A DNA stretch of 64,000 nt from Bog-756 sp963710495. GTDB taxonomy: Bacteria; Actinomycetota; Acidimicrobiia; Acidimicrobiales; RAAP-2. Shown piece after piece: positions 9,165 to 17,797 of the stretch. Where the stretch lies: assembly GCA_963710495.1 (NCBI GenBank), contig CAVQAI010000009.1, positions 558,001 to 622,000 on the forward strand, read 5' to 3'. The notes below the pieces were generated by a model. That model did no database searches. It was given only the letters and a program-made list of their open reading frames with translations, and was not told the origin of the DNA. Every line of letters begins with the position of its first letter. Within the stretch, counting starts at the first letter, position 1. The translations under genes and the position numbers were made by a program.

Positions 9165-9422
9165 CCGGCGCTCCTCGTCACGTCGCTGGCATTCCCTGGC
9201 CGGGCCCTGGCGTCGGGCCTGCTCAGCAGGGCTTCGTGCGGAAAGGGTAGGGCCGCGACGAGGTCGGTGTCGGCCACGGCCGCTCCAGCGGTCGGAGTTG
9301 ATTATGTGACTTGCAGTGTAGGAGAGTGTCGTATTCGACGCAATCGTCACCGGGGGGCGTCGAGTGGAGGGGTCGCCGCAAGGGAGGATTGGGGAGAGAT
9401 TCCCGGCTGAGGAGCTGCGACC
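9165..9422. promoter_or_regulatory. Divergent promoter region between HyuB and acyl-CoA dehydrogenase
   Basis: A 258-base space from which both flanking operons start. It holds a near-palindrome GTGTCG-TATT-CGACGC at 9326-9341 (one mismatch between the arms), set in the most AT-rich part of the interval, and a purine-rich ribosome site for the + gene near 9410. Neither of the two operator families found further right is present. Confidence 0.4.
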
Positions 9423-10451
9423 ATGGACTTGGACCTGACACCCGAGCAAGAACAGGTGGTGGACGCACTCCGCGACTTCCTGGCGGCCCACTGCACCTCA
9501 GACGTCGTGCGGGCCAGCGAACCGGGCGGTTTCGACCCGCAGTTGTGGGCCGGCCTTTCGAAAGTCGTCGGGCCCGCCACCGGGATCCGGGAGGAGCTGG
9601 GCGGCGGCGGGGCCACGCTCTTGGACCTGGAGCTGATCTGCGAGCAGCTCGGGAAGTTCCTGGCCCCCGTGCCCTTCATCGAGGGGGCGGTGGCCGCTCG
9701 GGTGCTGGCCGACACCGGCGACCGGGGCGAAGCGAGCCTGACCGTGCTCACCAGCGATCCGGCGGCGGTCGGCACGGTCGCCCTCCGCCCGGCCGTGCGA
9801 GGCTCGGCCAGGCTCGTGCCCGCCGGGGCGGTCGCCACCATCGTCGTGGTCATGGACGATGACGACCTCGTCCTCGTCCGCGGTCGTCCCGAGGGACGGG
9901 CCCCAAGGAACCTGGGGTGCTCGCCGGTGGCCGATCGGGCCGTCGATGGCCCCGGCCGCTCGGTGCTCCTGACCGGAGAGGCGGCTCGTCCCGCCTTCGA
10001 GCGAGCCGTCGACGAGTGGCGGGTGCTGATGAGCGGTGCCCTGGTGGGTGTCGGAGCCGCCGCGCTGGGTTTGGGCGTCGAGTACGCCAAGAACCGGCGT
10101 CAGTTCGGGGTGCCGATCGGGTCGTTCCAATCCATCGCCCGCGATCTGGCCGACGTGGCCACCGCCGTCGACGGGGCGCGCCTCCTCGCCCGGGAGGCGG
10201 CCTGGGCCAGGAGCGAGGACGAGCAGGCGTTCTCCCAGCTGGCGGCCATGGCGTTCCTCTTCGCCACCCGGGCCGCCCGGCGGGCCAGCAATGTCGGGCT
10301 CCACGTTCACGGCGGTTACGGCTTCACCCTCGAGTACGACATCCAGCTCTACTACCGCCGGGCCCAGGCGTGGCCGCTGGCGCTCGGCGATCCGCGGCGG
10401 GGCGTGGCGACGCTCGCCGACGCGCTCTTCGGCCCGGTCGAGGTCGCATGA
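9423..10451 (+). CDS. Acyl-CoA dehydrogenase, short subunit of a heteromeric pair
   Basis: 342 aa, shorter than the usual 380-400. It has the carboxy-terminal helical domain with RRQFG at 225-229 followed by PIGSFQSIAR, and GGYGFTLEYD near 300, but a degenerate central beta domain. The next acyl-CoA dehydrogenase starts inside its stop codon (ATGATG over TGA). Adjacent long/short pairs of this kind form alpha2-beta2 heterotetramers in actinobacterial steroid degradation (ChsE4-ChsE5 type). I infer that it is the non-canonical subunit of such a complex. Same arrangement as the pairs at 52-54 kb and 55-57 kb. Confidence 0.87.
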   Translation: MDLDLTPEQEQVVDALRDFLAAHCTSDVVRASEPGGFDPQLWAGLSKVVGPATGIREELGGGGATLLDLELICEQLGKFLAPVPFIEGAVAARVLADTGDRGEASLTVLTSDPAAVGTVALRPAVRGSARLVPAGAVATIVVVMDDDDLVLVRGRPEGRAPRNLGCSPVADRAVDGPGRSVLLTGEAARPAFERAVDEWRVLMSGALVGVGAAALGLGVEYAKNRRQFGVPIGSFQSIARDLADVATAVDGARLLAREAAWARSEDEQAFSQLAAMAFLFATRAARRASNVGLHVHGGYGFTLEYDIQLYYRRAQAWPLALGDPRRGVATLADALFGPVEVA

Positions 10452-11620
10452 TGGACTTCCACCTGGGCCCGAAGAGTGATGCGTTCCGCGCCGAGGTCCG
10501 CAGTTTTTTGGAGCAACACCTCGATAGCGAGGTCATCGAGCGAGCACACCGGACCGGGACCCTCCACGACAAGGACTTCCATCGTGCCCTCGGGAAGCAG
10601 GGTTGGATCGCCGCCTCGTGGCCGGCCGAATACGGTGGCCAGGAGCGGGATCCCTTCGAGATGACCGCCCTGCGCGACGAGCTCCGGCTTGCCGGCGTGC
10701 CTACGGACGGAATGGCCCTGTCGCTCATCGTCTGCCAGACGATCCGCCGAGTGGCGACCGACGAGCAGAAGCGCGACTTCCTTCCTCGAGCCCTGGCCGG
10801 TGAGATCATCATGTCGCTCGGCTACAGCGAACCGGACTCGGGATCCGATGTCGCCTCGATCAAGACCCGGGCCACCCGCGATGGTGACGAGTGGGTCATC
10901 GACGGGCAGAAGATGTTCACGACGCTCGCGCACGAGGCGAACTACGTCTTTCTCCTGGCCCGGACGAATTCGGACGTGCCGAAGCACAAGGGGCTCACGA
11001 TGTTCCTCGTGCCACTGGACTCACCGGGCATCGAGATCCAGCCGGTCCATACCGTCGGCGGCGAGCGCACCAACGCCACCTTCTACAACGACGTGCGGGT
11101 CAGTGACCATTTCCGGATCGGCGAGATCGACAGAGGTTGGGACGTCATGACGGTCGCCCTGACCTTCGAGCGCGGCGGCTTCGGCTTGAGTGACGCCGAC
11201 CGGGTCTGGGAGCAGGCCGTCGCCTGGGCGACGACGGCGCGGCGCGATGACGGAACGCGAGTCATCGATGATCCGCTCGTGCGCGAACGGCTCGCCGTCA
11301 TGCGGATGAACAACGAGGTGGCCAAGCTGTTGGCCTATCGCACGTCCTTCGTGGCCGCCAGCGGTGGGCTTCCCGGAGTCGAGGGGTCGATGCACAAGCT
11401 CTTCTATGCGGAGTCCATGACCGCCGACGCCGCCGAGCTGGTGGACATGATGGGGGCCGAGGGCGTCCTTCAGCACGGGGAGGACAGCGCGCCGGCGGCC
11501 GGCTGGATCGAGCACCTCTTCCGGCACGCCGCGGTGACCACGATCTACGGAGGAACCAGCGAGATGCAGCGATCGATCATCGCCGAGCGGGGCCTGGGCC
11601 TGCCCCGATCGGGCCGGTAG
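10448..11620 (+). CDS. Acyl-CoA dehydrogenase, long subunit of a heteromeric pair
   Basis: 390 aa with complete family architecture: amino-terminal helical domain, the beta-domain motif GYSEPDSGSDV at 125-135, KMFTTLAHEANYVFLLARTN after it, and the carboxy-terminal IYGGTSEMQRSIIAERGLGLP. It oxidises an acyl-CoA to the 2-enoyl-CoA, passing electrons to electron-transferring flavoprotein. The start overlaps the preceding short subunit by four bases, which supports a 1:1 complex. The ferredoxin and epoxide hydrolase that follow on the same strand are separated by 11 bases or overlap, suggesting one transcript. Confidence 0.93.
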   Translation: MMDFHLGPKSDAFRAEVRSFLEQHLDSEVIERAHRTGTLHDKDFHRALGKQGWIAASWPAEYGGQERDPFEMTALRDELRLAGVPTDGMALSLIVCQTIRRVATDEQKRDFLPRALAGEIIMSLGYSEPDSGSDVASIKTRATRDGDEWVIDGQKMFTTLAHEANYVFLLARTNSDVPKHKGLTMFLVPLDSPGIEIQPVHTVGGERTNATFYNDVRVSDHFRIGEIDRGWDVMTVALTFERGGFGLSDADRVWEQAVAWATTARRDDGTRVIDDPLVRERLAVMRMNNEVAKLLAYRTSFVAASGGLPGVEGSMHKLFYAESMTADAAELVDMMGAEGVLQHGEDSAPAAGWIEHLFRHAAVTTIYGGTSEMQRSIIAERGLGLPRSGR

Positions 11621-11631
11621 GGCTCCGGCCC

Positions 11632-11889
11632 GTGGCACACCCGGACGATCGGGGCGACGGGGAGGCGGTGTTGGGCGACAGCCCGGCGGACGACCTGATC
11701 GATCGAGAGGCCTGCATGGGGTCGGGAAACTGCCTCTACTGGGCCCCGGAGGTCTTCGAGCTCGACGACGACGGCGTGGCCGTCGTCGTCGGCGACGTCG
11801 CCGCCCACGTGGAGCAGGTGCACCGGGCTGCGCAGAACTGCCCGACCGGGGCGATCAGAGTCGATGCCCTCCCTTCGTCCGGTGAGTGA
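11632..11889 (+). CDS. [3Fe-4S] ferredoxin, P450-partner type
   Basis: Small electron carrier. The cysteine pattern C28-x5-C34 ... C70-P, with LYWAPEVFELDDDG between, is that of single-cluster [3Fe-4S] ferredoxins that feed actinobacterial cytochromes P450. Three cysteines are visible, so a 3Fe rather than 4Fe cluster is expected. The GTG at 11632 gives 85 aa; a TTG at 11671, five bases after GGGGAGG, would give 72 aa, closer to the usual 60-70, and may be the true start. No P450 is adjacent: neighbours are an acyl-CoA dehydrogenase and an epoxide hydrolase. It could serve the P450 genes at 3 or 31 kb in trans. Confidence 0.85.
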   Translation: MAHPDDRGDGEAVLGDSPADDLIDREACMGSGNCLYWAPEVFELDDDGVAVVVGDVAAHVEQVHRAAQNCPTGAIRVDALPSSGE

Positions 11890-13039
11890 GGCGATCGAGC
11901 GGTTCCGCATCAGCGTCGACGACGGGGTGCTCGAGGACCTGCGGAGCCGCCTCACCCGAACCCGCTTCCCCGACGAGATCGAGGGCATGGACTGGGAGGG
12001 CGGCGTTCCCCTCGACTACCTCCGCCAACTGGTCGACCACTGGTGCAATTCGTTCGACTGGCGGGCCCAGGAACAGCTCCTCAACGAGTTCGCACACTTC
12101 CGCACCCGGATCGACGGGCAGTCGATCCACTTCGTGCACGCCCAATCGCCCCACCCGGATGCCTTTCCCCTACTCCTGACCCATGGCTGGCCGGGATCGG
12201 TCGTCGAGTTCCTCGACGTGATCCCCCGACTCACCCACCCCTTGGACCACGGCGGGCACGAGTCGGATGCCTTCCACGTGATCGCCCCGTCGCTCCCGGG
12301 TTACGGCTTCTCCGAACCTCCCCGTCGTCGCGGCTGGGACGTGCGACGGATCGCCCAGGCCTTCATCGAGCTCATGGGTCGGTTGGGCTACGTCCGCTAC
12401 GGCGCACAGGGCGGTGACTGGGGGGCCCAGGTGACCAGCCGGGTCGCCGCCCTCGACCCCGGAGGCTGCGCCGCGATCCACCTCAACATGGCGGTCGGGG
12501 CCCGGCCCGCCGATCCCGCTCCGCTCACCGAGGAGGAGCAGGCCGACCTCGCCGACATGGCGCGATTCCAGCGCGACGAGGCCGGCTACGCCGGCGAGCA
12601 GAGCACCAAGCCCCAGACCCTCGGCGTCGCCCTCAACGACTCGCCGGCCGGCCTGCTGGCCTGGATCATCGAGAAGTTCCGGACGTGGAGCGATTGCGAC
12701 GGCCACCCCGAGAACTGCTTCTCCCGCGATCAGCTGATCACCAACGTGATGCTGTACTGGGTGACCCAGACCAGCGCGTCCTCGGCCCGGCTCTACTGGG
12801 AGACGAGTCGAAGCGGCGTGCTCAACGACAGGCTGCCCTTCATCGGCATCCCGACGGGCGTGGCCCGCTACCCCAAGGAGGTGCTGCGCTGGCCGCGATC
12901 GTGGATCGAGCAGCAGTACAACGTCACCCACTGGGCCGTCCTGCCCCGAGGGGGCCACTTCGCCGCCATGGAGCAGCCGGGACTGTTCGTCGACGACCTG
13001 CGGGAATTCTTCCGAACCGCCCGTTCGCCGGTCGCCTGA
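11864..13039 (+). CDS. Epoxide hydrolase (microsomal/EHN type)
   Basis: Alpha/beta-hydrolase that opens epoxides to diols, 391 aa. An amino-terminal EHN domain precedes the hydrolase core. The oxyanion motif HGWPGS begins at 107, the nucleophile elbow GGDWG carries D185, and the catalytic histidine is H365 in RGGHFAAME. The length is typical. It overlaps the ferredoxin gene by 26 bases; a GTG at 11882 is an alternative start with a smaller overlap. Its last codons lie inside a 24-base tandem duplication. Epoxide hydrolase near P450 and ferredoxin genes fits a route through an epoxide, but the substrate is unknown. Confidence 0.93.
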   Translation: MPSLRPVSEAIERFRISVDDGVLEDLRSRLTRTRFPDEIEGMDWEGGVPLDYLRQLVDHWCNSFDWRAQEQLLNEFAHFRTRIDGQSIHFVHAQSPHPDAFPLLLTHGWPGSVVEFLDVIPRLTHPLDHGGHESDAFHVIAPSLPGYGFSEPPRRRGWDVRRIAQAFIELMGRLGYVRYGAQGGDWGAQVTSRVAALDPGGCAAIHLNMAVGARPADPAPLTEEEQADLADMARFQRDEAGYAGEQSTKPQTLGVALNDSPAGLLAWIIEKFRTWSDCDGHPENCFSRDQLITNVMLYWVTQTSASSARLYWETSRSGVLNDRLPFIGIPTGVARYPKEVLRWPRSWIEQQYNVTHWAVLPRGGHFAAMEQPGLFVDDLREFFRTARSPVA

Positions 13040-13067
13040 ACCGCCCGTTCGCCGGTCGCCTGAACCG
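13014..13067. repeat. 24-bp tandem duplication at convergent gene ends
   Basis: A 24-base unit beginning GAACCGCCCGTTCGCC occurs at 13014-13037 and again, identical, at 13038-13061, followed by the first six bases of a third copy. The first copy encodes the last residues of the epoxide hydrolase; the second fills the space to the alcohol dehydrogenase stop codon. This looks like a recent slippage duplication. Confidence 0.85.
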
Positions 13068-14216
13068 TCACTCGAAGGAGATGACGCCGCGAATGTTCAA
13101 CCCGTCCAGCATGTCCTGGTAGCCCTGGTTGATCTGATCGAGCGGGTACGTCCGGGTGATCAGCTCCTCGAGCTTCAGCTGGCCGGACTGGTAGAGGCCG
13201 AGCAGGTTGGGGATGTCGAAGCGTGGGTTGGCCGCACCAAAGACATTCCCCCGCACCTCCTTCTGCCACATGGCCAGCTCGAACAAGTTGATACTGGACT
13301 CGGTCTGCGACTGCGGAGCCACACCGGTGACGACACACGTCCCGCCCTTGCCGGTGAGGCTCAGCGCTTCGGCCATCAGGTCGCCGTACATCACGCCCGG
13401 GATGAGGATCACCGCGTCGGCCATCTGGCCTCGCGTCAGATCCGTCACGATGGGGAGCGCCTTCCCCATCGACTCCGCCGTGTGGGTGGCCCCGAAATCC
13501 AGGGCCGCCTTCTGCTTGAACTCGACCGGGTCGACGGCCACGATGTGGCGCGCCCCGGCCATGCGCGCTCCCTGTACCGCGTTCATTCCGACACCTCCGA
13601 CGCCCACGACGACCACGGTGTCGCCCGGCTTCACCTCGGCCCGGTACACGGCCGAGCCCCAACCGGTGGTGACGCCGCACGAGACGAGCGCCACAACGCT
13701 GAGGGGCAGATCCTCGTCCACCTTCACCAGCGAGGCCTCGTTGACCACACCGTGCTCGGCAAAGGTCCCGAGCTTCGACATCACGTTGAGGTCCCGCCCC
13801 TCGAAGTGATACCGGACCGTGCCGTCCGAGATCTGACCGGGCGAGAACGTCGCCGCCCCCAGATCGCACAGGTTCGTGTGACCCGTCACGCACATCTTGC
13901 AGTGACCGCAGATCGGGAAGAAGCTCGCCGCGACATGATCACCGGGCTGGACGGTTTGCACACCCGGGCCGATCGCCATCACGATCCCCCCGCCTTCGTG
14001 CCCTCCCACCATGGGAAACAGTCTCGGATTGGGCGCCGCCGCCTCGGCGGCCGGGTTCGCGCCCATGTCGCTGACCCGGAGGTGCTGGTCGGAGTGGCAC
14101 AGGCCGGCGGCCACCCACTTCACCAGGACCTCGTGCTCCGTCGGCGGATCGAGATCGATCTCCTGGATCTCCCAGTCCCGGTTCCGGCCCCACAGCACTG
14201 CTGCCTGCGTCTTCAT
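13068..14216 (-). CDS. NDMA-dependent (mycofactocin-associated) zinc alcohol dehydrogenase
   Basis: Medium-chain zinc alcohol dehydrogenase of 382 aa. Catalytic zinc ligands C40 and H73 (GGHEGGG), structural zinc cysteines C103, C106, C109 and C117, and the nucleotide loop GVGGVG are all present. The opening MKTQAAVLWGRNRDW and the close NIRGVISF match the Rxyl_3153-type NDMA-dependent family, whose tightly bound nicotinamide is recycled through the mycofactocin system. No mycofactocin genes are in this window. ATG 14216 was preferred over a longer reading because it starts the conserved sequence. A close paralogue is at 31.6-32.7 kb. It probably oxidises an alcohol made by a hydroxylase. Confidence 0.93.
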   Translation of the reverse strand: MKTQAAVLWGRNRDWEIQEIDLDPPTEHEVLVKWVAAGLCHSDQHLRVSDMGANPAAEAAAPNPRLFPMVGGHEGGGIVMAIGPGVQTVQPGDHVAASFFPICGHCKMCVTGHTNLCDLGAATFSPGQISDGTVRYHFEGRDLNVMSKLGTFAEHGVVNEASLVKVDEDLPLSVVALVSCGVTTGWGSAVYRAEVKPGDTVVVVGVGGVGMNAVQGARMAGARHIVAVDPVEFKQKAALDFGATHTAESMGKALPIVTDLTRGQMADAVILIPGVMYGDLMAEALSLTGKGGTCVVTGVAPQSQTESSINLFELAMWQKEVRGNVFGAANPRFDIPNLLGLYQSGQLKLEELITRTYPLDQINQGYQDMLDGLNIRGVISFE

Positions 14217-14516
14217 CGCCTCACACCTCACTCGACTCAGCCCGGAGGCACACTCGACTCGGCCCTGAGCCATCCGGCGAGCCGGACGTTCACGAATTGA
14301 AGCACGGCGCGGCGCCGTGGTGGCCGGGCTCGGCTCCGTGGTCCCGGTGTTTCACCCCTGGGCGGGAACACCGTAGAGCAGAAAAGGAGAGCCTGCTTGG
14401 TATCTACTGAATCGCTCGTTTCCTTGCACCGCGGCGGTCGTTGGCGGCTCCGGCTTCACCCGGGCGATGGCTGCCGGGGACCGGTCCCATGGTCGGCAAT
14501 CCCGTCGCTTCGCGCT
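14217..14516. promoter_or_regulatory. 300-bp non-coding region between ligase and alcohol dehydrogenase
   Basis: No convincing gene. It carries a direct repeat CACTCGACTC at 14229-14238 and 14251-14260, 22 bases apart and just upstream of the alcohol dehydrogenase start. It also has a perfect inverted repeat CACGGCGC-G-GCGCCGTG at 14303-14319, a stem CGGTGTT/AACACCG at 14345-14351 and 14367-14373 that could end the ligase transcript, and a 12-bp palindrome GGGACCGGTCCC at 14477-14488. Confidence 0.45.
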
Positions 14517-16049
14517 TCAGCCTCGGAGCTCGCGCTTCAAGACCTTGCCGGACGGGTTGCGCGGCAGCGCTTCGAGAAAGGAGATCTCCCTCGGTACCTT
14601 GTAGCGGGCGAGCCGGGCACGGCAGTGCTCCAGCAGCGCATCCGCCGTGCCCGTCCCGTCCTGCCGCAGGACGACGAAGGCCACCGGGACCTCGCCCCAC
14701 CGTGGGTCAGGACGGCCGACGACGGCGGCCTCGAGCACGGCGTCGTGCTCGTACAGGACGCGCTCGACCTCCGAGCTGGCGATGTTCTCGCCGCCCGACA
14801 CGATCATGTCCTTGAGGCGGTCGACGATGAAGAGATAGCCGTCGTCGTCGCGAACACCGATGTCTCCGGTGTGGAACCAACCCCCTTCGAAGGCGGCGGC
14901 CGTCGCCTCGGGGTCGCGCCAGTACCCCTTGAAGACCTTGGGGCCGCGCATGACGATCTCCCCGCGATCTCCCGCCGCCACCGGGCTCCCCCGGTCGTCC
15001 CAAATGTCGAGCTCGAGGTAGAGGCACGGTCGGCCGACGCTGCCGAGCTTCGCCACGAGGCTGTCGCGATCGAGGAAGGTATCTCCGGAAACCGTCTCGG
15101 TGAGGCCGTACGCATCGGCGAACCATGCCGAGGGGAACGTGTGCTGGATTCGCTCGATGAGGGGGACCGGCATCTTCTCGCCGCCGTTGATGACGAGGCG
15201 CACCGACGACAGGTCGCGCCGATCGATCCCGGGCAACGCCATGATCGCATTCACCATGGCGGGCGCGAGCCACACGGTGCTCACCCGTGATCGTTCGAGC
15301 TCGTCGACGACGGCGGACGCTTCGAAGGAACGGTGGATGATCGTCGTCGCGCCGGCCGCGATCAGCGAGGTGGTCGTCAGGTCGAGTGCTCCGACGTGGT
15401 ACAGGGGCCCGCAGGCCAGGCCCAGGTCATCGCTCGTGAAACCGAACTCGATGATGTGGGCCAGGTTCTTCCACGCCAGGTTGGCATGGGTGATCATGAC
15501 GCCTTTCGGGCGTCCCGTGGTGCCCGACGTGTACATCAAGCGGTGGACGTCGTCGGCCGCCGCCGGGGCGTGGGCCAGGCCGTCCGGGGTGCGGGCCAGG
15601 TCGGCGAGCGGGGTCCATCCGTCCGGGCCGGCGGGCGAGACAGAGGCACGCACGAGCGTCCCCCCCATCCCCTTCGTCGCCTCGTTGGCCAGCTCGGCCA
15701 GCGCTTCGTCGCACACCAGCACCCGGGCTCGGGAGTGTTCGAGGATGTAGCGAACCTCCGGCGGGGCCAATCGCCAGTTGATCGGCATGGCGATCGCACC
15801 GACGTGGTTGGCGGCGAAGACCACCTCCAGGAACTCGGGGCAGTTGTACATCAGGAGCCCCACGACGTCACCTCGGCCGACGCCGCATTCCTCGAAACCG
15901 CGGGCCAGGCCGGCCGACCTGGCGGCCATCTCTCGGTAGGTGGTCGCTCCGCCCTCGAACACCGTGACCGCCTTGTCCGGCGTTCGTATGGCGTGGTGGG
16001 CGAGCACGGCGAACCAGTTCATGTCCGCCTGCGTCGCCTGTGCCACCAC
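14517..16049 (-). CDS. Acyl-CoA ligase (AMP-forming)
   Basis: ANL-superfamily enzyme that joins a carboxylic acid to CoA through an acyl-AMP, 510 aa from the chosen start. The phosphate loop YTSGTTGRPKG is at 163-173, with YGLTETVSGDT, HTGDIGVRDDDGYLFIVDR and GGENIASSEVE later, and the catalytic lysine in SGKVLKREL close to the end. Starts at ATG 16094, GTG 16049 and ATG 16022 are all possible. I chose GTG 16049 because AAGGGAAG lies about five bases upstream and because the shared operator at 16081-16096 would otherwise overlap the start codon. It is divergent from a TetR gene, so it probably activates the substrate of block 1. Confidence 0.9.
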   Translation of the reverse strand: MVAQATQADMNWFAVLAHHAIRTPDKAVTVFEGGATTYREMAARSAGLARGFEECGVGRGDVVGLLMYNCPEFLEVVFAANHVGAIAMPINWRLAPPEVRYILEHSRARVLVCDEALAELANEATKGMGGTLVRASVSPAGPDGWTPLADLARTPDGLAHAPAAADDVHRLMYTSGTTGRPKGVMITHANLAWKNLAHIIEFGFTSDDLGLACGPLYHVGALDLTTTSLIAAGATTIIHRSFEASAVVDELERSRVSTVWLAPAMVNAIMALPGIDRRDLSSVRLVINGGEKMPVPLIERIQHTFPSAWFADAYGLTETVSGDTFLDRDSLVAKLGSVGRPCLYLELDIWDDRGSPVAAGDRGEIVMRGPKVFKGYWRDPEATAAAFEGGWFHTGDIGVRDDDGYLFIVDRLKDMIVSGGENIASSEVERVLYEHDAVLEAAVVGRPDPRWGEVPVAFVVLRQDGTGTADALLEHCRARLARYKVPREISFLEALPRNPSGKVLKRELRG

Positions 16050-16418
16050 CCGCGCTTCCCTTCGAATCGTGCCAGACTTGTACCGATCAGTCATCCTACT
16101 GAGCGGGCCGCCGCCGAGACGCCGGCGGGAAGCCGCCCACGGGGACGGCCTCGCCTTGCTCGGGGAGGAATCGATGCCATCGAGAGCGGCCGCGGCGGAA
16201 CAGGGCGCGATCGGCGAGACCCCGACGGCCCGACACGCGCCGGTGTCGAACCGGGCCACCGGTGGTCGGTCGCGCCCGGTCGGTGCGGACGGGGAACCGG
16301 GAACGCCCCCTTCCCATGCGGCCGGACCGCCGGTCGCGCCGCATCACGCCGGCGAGAGCTGGATCGGGCCCTCCGGGGCTCGGGCTCCCCGGTGAACGGC
16401 CCGCGAGCGTCGGAGCCG
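16050..16418. other. 369-bp divergent intergenic region, ligase / TetR
   Basis: Apart from the operator at 16081-16096 and the ribosome site of the ligase near 16055, I see no gene or strong secondary structure. The stretch 16100-16418 is GC-rich and reads open by composition only. A GTG at 16392 is an alternative TetR start. Confidence 0.5.
16081..16096. promoter_or_regulatory. Block-1 operator, site 1 (weakest)
   Basis: TACCG-ATCAGT-CATCC. The left half TACCG and the central ..C.GT match the 16-base consensus TACCG-ACCGGT-YRGTA drawn from the four other sites at 18.6, 21.8, 24.8 and 27.7 kb; 10 of 16 positions agree with the ideal palindrome. It lies about 32 bases upstream of the chosen ligase start, between that gene and a divergent TetR gene. 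Confidence 0.5.
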
Positions 16419-17069
16419 ATGCCGCAGGCCGAAGCGACCGGCGAGTCCCGACGCAGCGCGAAGTGGCAGGTGCGCCGCCAGGCGATCATCGACACGTCGG
16501 CGCGGATCTTCGCCCAACGCGGCTATCACGCCACGGGCATCATGGAGCTCTGTGCCGCCAACGATCTCGGCAAGGGCGCGCTCTACCACTACATCGGGTC
16601 CAAGGAGGAGCTGCTGGCGGCAATCCACAACCGGGTCATGGACGAGGTGATGACCGGTGCCGATCACGTCGCCGACACGGGCGGAGCGCCCTCGGCGCAG
16701 CTCGCCATGCTCGGCGACGAGCTGCTCGACGTCATCCACCGGTATCCGGACCACGTCTGGGTCTTCCTGCACGAGTTCCCGGCGCTGACCGGTACGCGGG
16801 CCGAGCAATTCCGCCTACGGCGTCGGGAGTACGAGCGACGGGTCGAAGGCGTCCTCCAAGCCGGGGTCGATTCGGGCGAGTTCCGCGACGTGCAACCGAG
16901 ATTGACGGCATTGGCATGGCTCGGAATGCACAACTACACGTACCTGTGGCTCAAAGCCGGTGGGCCGTTGTCGGCCCGAGACGTAGCCAAGCCGTTCGCC
17001 GACATCTTCATGCGAGGGATCGCCAACGGCGGCGGGAACCCCGGTGAGCGGTCTCAGGGGGCCGAATAG
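16419..17069 (+). CDS. TetR family regulator, candidate controller of block 1
   Basis: 216 aa. The helix-turn-helix lies at about 37-60 and ends in GKGALYHYIGSKEEL, a form common in actinobacterial catabolic repressors such as the KstR2-like branch. The rest is the helical ligand-binding domain, probably sensing an acyl-CoA intermediate (inference). ATG 16419 is used; GTG 16392 is in frame. It is divergent from the acyl-CoA ligase and the only regulator inside the 16-28 kb block whose promoters share one palindrome, so it is the best candidate for its cognate repressor. It overlaps the convergent SDR by 16 bases. Confidence 0.88.
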   Translation: MPQAEATGESRRSAKWQVRRQAIIDTSARIFAQRGYHATGIMELCAANDLGKGALYHYIGSKEELLAAIHNRVMDEVMTGADHVADTGGAPSAQLAMLGDELLDVIHRYPDHVWVFLHEFPALTGTRAEQFRLRRREYERRVEGVLQAGVDSGEFRDVQPRLTALAWLGMHNYTYLWLKAGGPLSARDVAKPFADIFMRGIANGGGNPGERSQGAE

Positions 17070-17797
17070 CCGCCATCCACGACGATCGCCGACCCCGTCG
17101 TCCACCGCGAGGCGTCGCCGGCCAGGTAGGAGTAGGCGCCCACCAGGTCAGAAGCGGATCCGAGCCCGAGCGGATGTCGCCCGGCGATGGCATCGAGCGC
17201 TTCGGGCGGGAGGTCGTCATGGATCGCGGACCGGAACGTGCCCGGGCAGACGCAGTTCACCCGGATCCCGTCCCGTGCGTACTCGACGGCCGCGACTTTT
17301 GCCAGCTGGATGACCGCGGCCTTGGTGGCGCAGTACGGCCCGGCGTGGGACCATGCCGTGAGCCCGGAGACCGACGCGGTCAGCACGATCGAACCCGACT
17401 GCTGCGGGCGCATCACGGACACCGCGGCACGAATGCCGTTGACCGCACCGAGGAGGTTGACCCGGAAGGCACGCTCCCAGTCCTCGGTGGCCAGATTGTG
17501 GATCCGGCCGTTCGGCGAGAGCACGCCGGCATTGCCGACCAGCACGTCGAGGCGCCCGAAGCGCTCGACTGCCAGCGCGATCACGGCCTCGACCTCGGCA
17601 AAGTCGCTCACATCGGCGAGCGCCGTCTCGACCGCCCCGTTCGTGGCGATGCCGTCGGCCGTCGCCTCGAGCGAAGAGGCGCTCACGTCGCTCAGCACGA
17701 GATCGGTGGCGGGCTCACTGGCCAGCTGTCGCGACACCGCGGCACCGAGCGCTCCACCCGCTCCGGTGATGGCGACGACCCGTCGCGGCGGCGTCAT
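17054..17797 (-). CDS. SDR family oxidoreductase
   Basis: Classical SDR of 247 aa: cofactor loop GAGGALG at 12-18, GNAG at 88-91, serine in ASVSG at 142-144 and the Y155-CAT-K159 pair, with VDGGYSAP ending the protein. ATG 17797 overlaps the TGA of the upstream SDR by four bases (ATGA), so the two are co-translated. Such pairs commonly oxidise 3-hydroxyacyl-CoA or ring hydroxyl groups; the substrate is not known. Its tail overlaps the end of the convergent TetR gene. Confidence 0.92.
   Translation of the reverse strand: MTPPRRVVAITGAGGALGAAVSRQLASEPATDLVLSDVSASSLEATADGIATNGAVETALADVSDFAEVEAVIALAVERFGRLDVLVGNAGVLSPNGRIHNLATEDWERAFRVNLLGAVNGIRAAVSVMRPQQSGSIVLTASVSGLTAWSHAGPYCATKAAVIQLAKVAAVEYARDGIRVNCVCPGTFRSAIHDDLPPEALDAIAGRHPLGLGSASDLVGAYSYLAGDASRWTTGSAIVVDGGYSAP

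Noticed and set aside
7632..9410. A 592-codon open frame opposite HyuB
   Set aside because: Low-complexity antisense reading of a GC-rich gene; HyuB on the other strand has the full family signature and a good ribosome site.
14477..14488. GGGACCGGTCCC as a sixth block-1 operator
   Set aside because: It has the ACCGGT centre but none of the TACCR/YRGTA flanks, and it lies behind a gene rather than in a promoter.
16050..16094. ATG 16094 as the ligase start
   Set aside because: Possible, but it overlaps the shared operator and lacks a ribosome site; GTG 16049 has AAGGGAAG. Left as an alternative.
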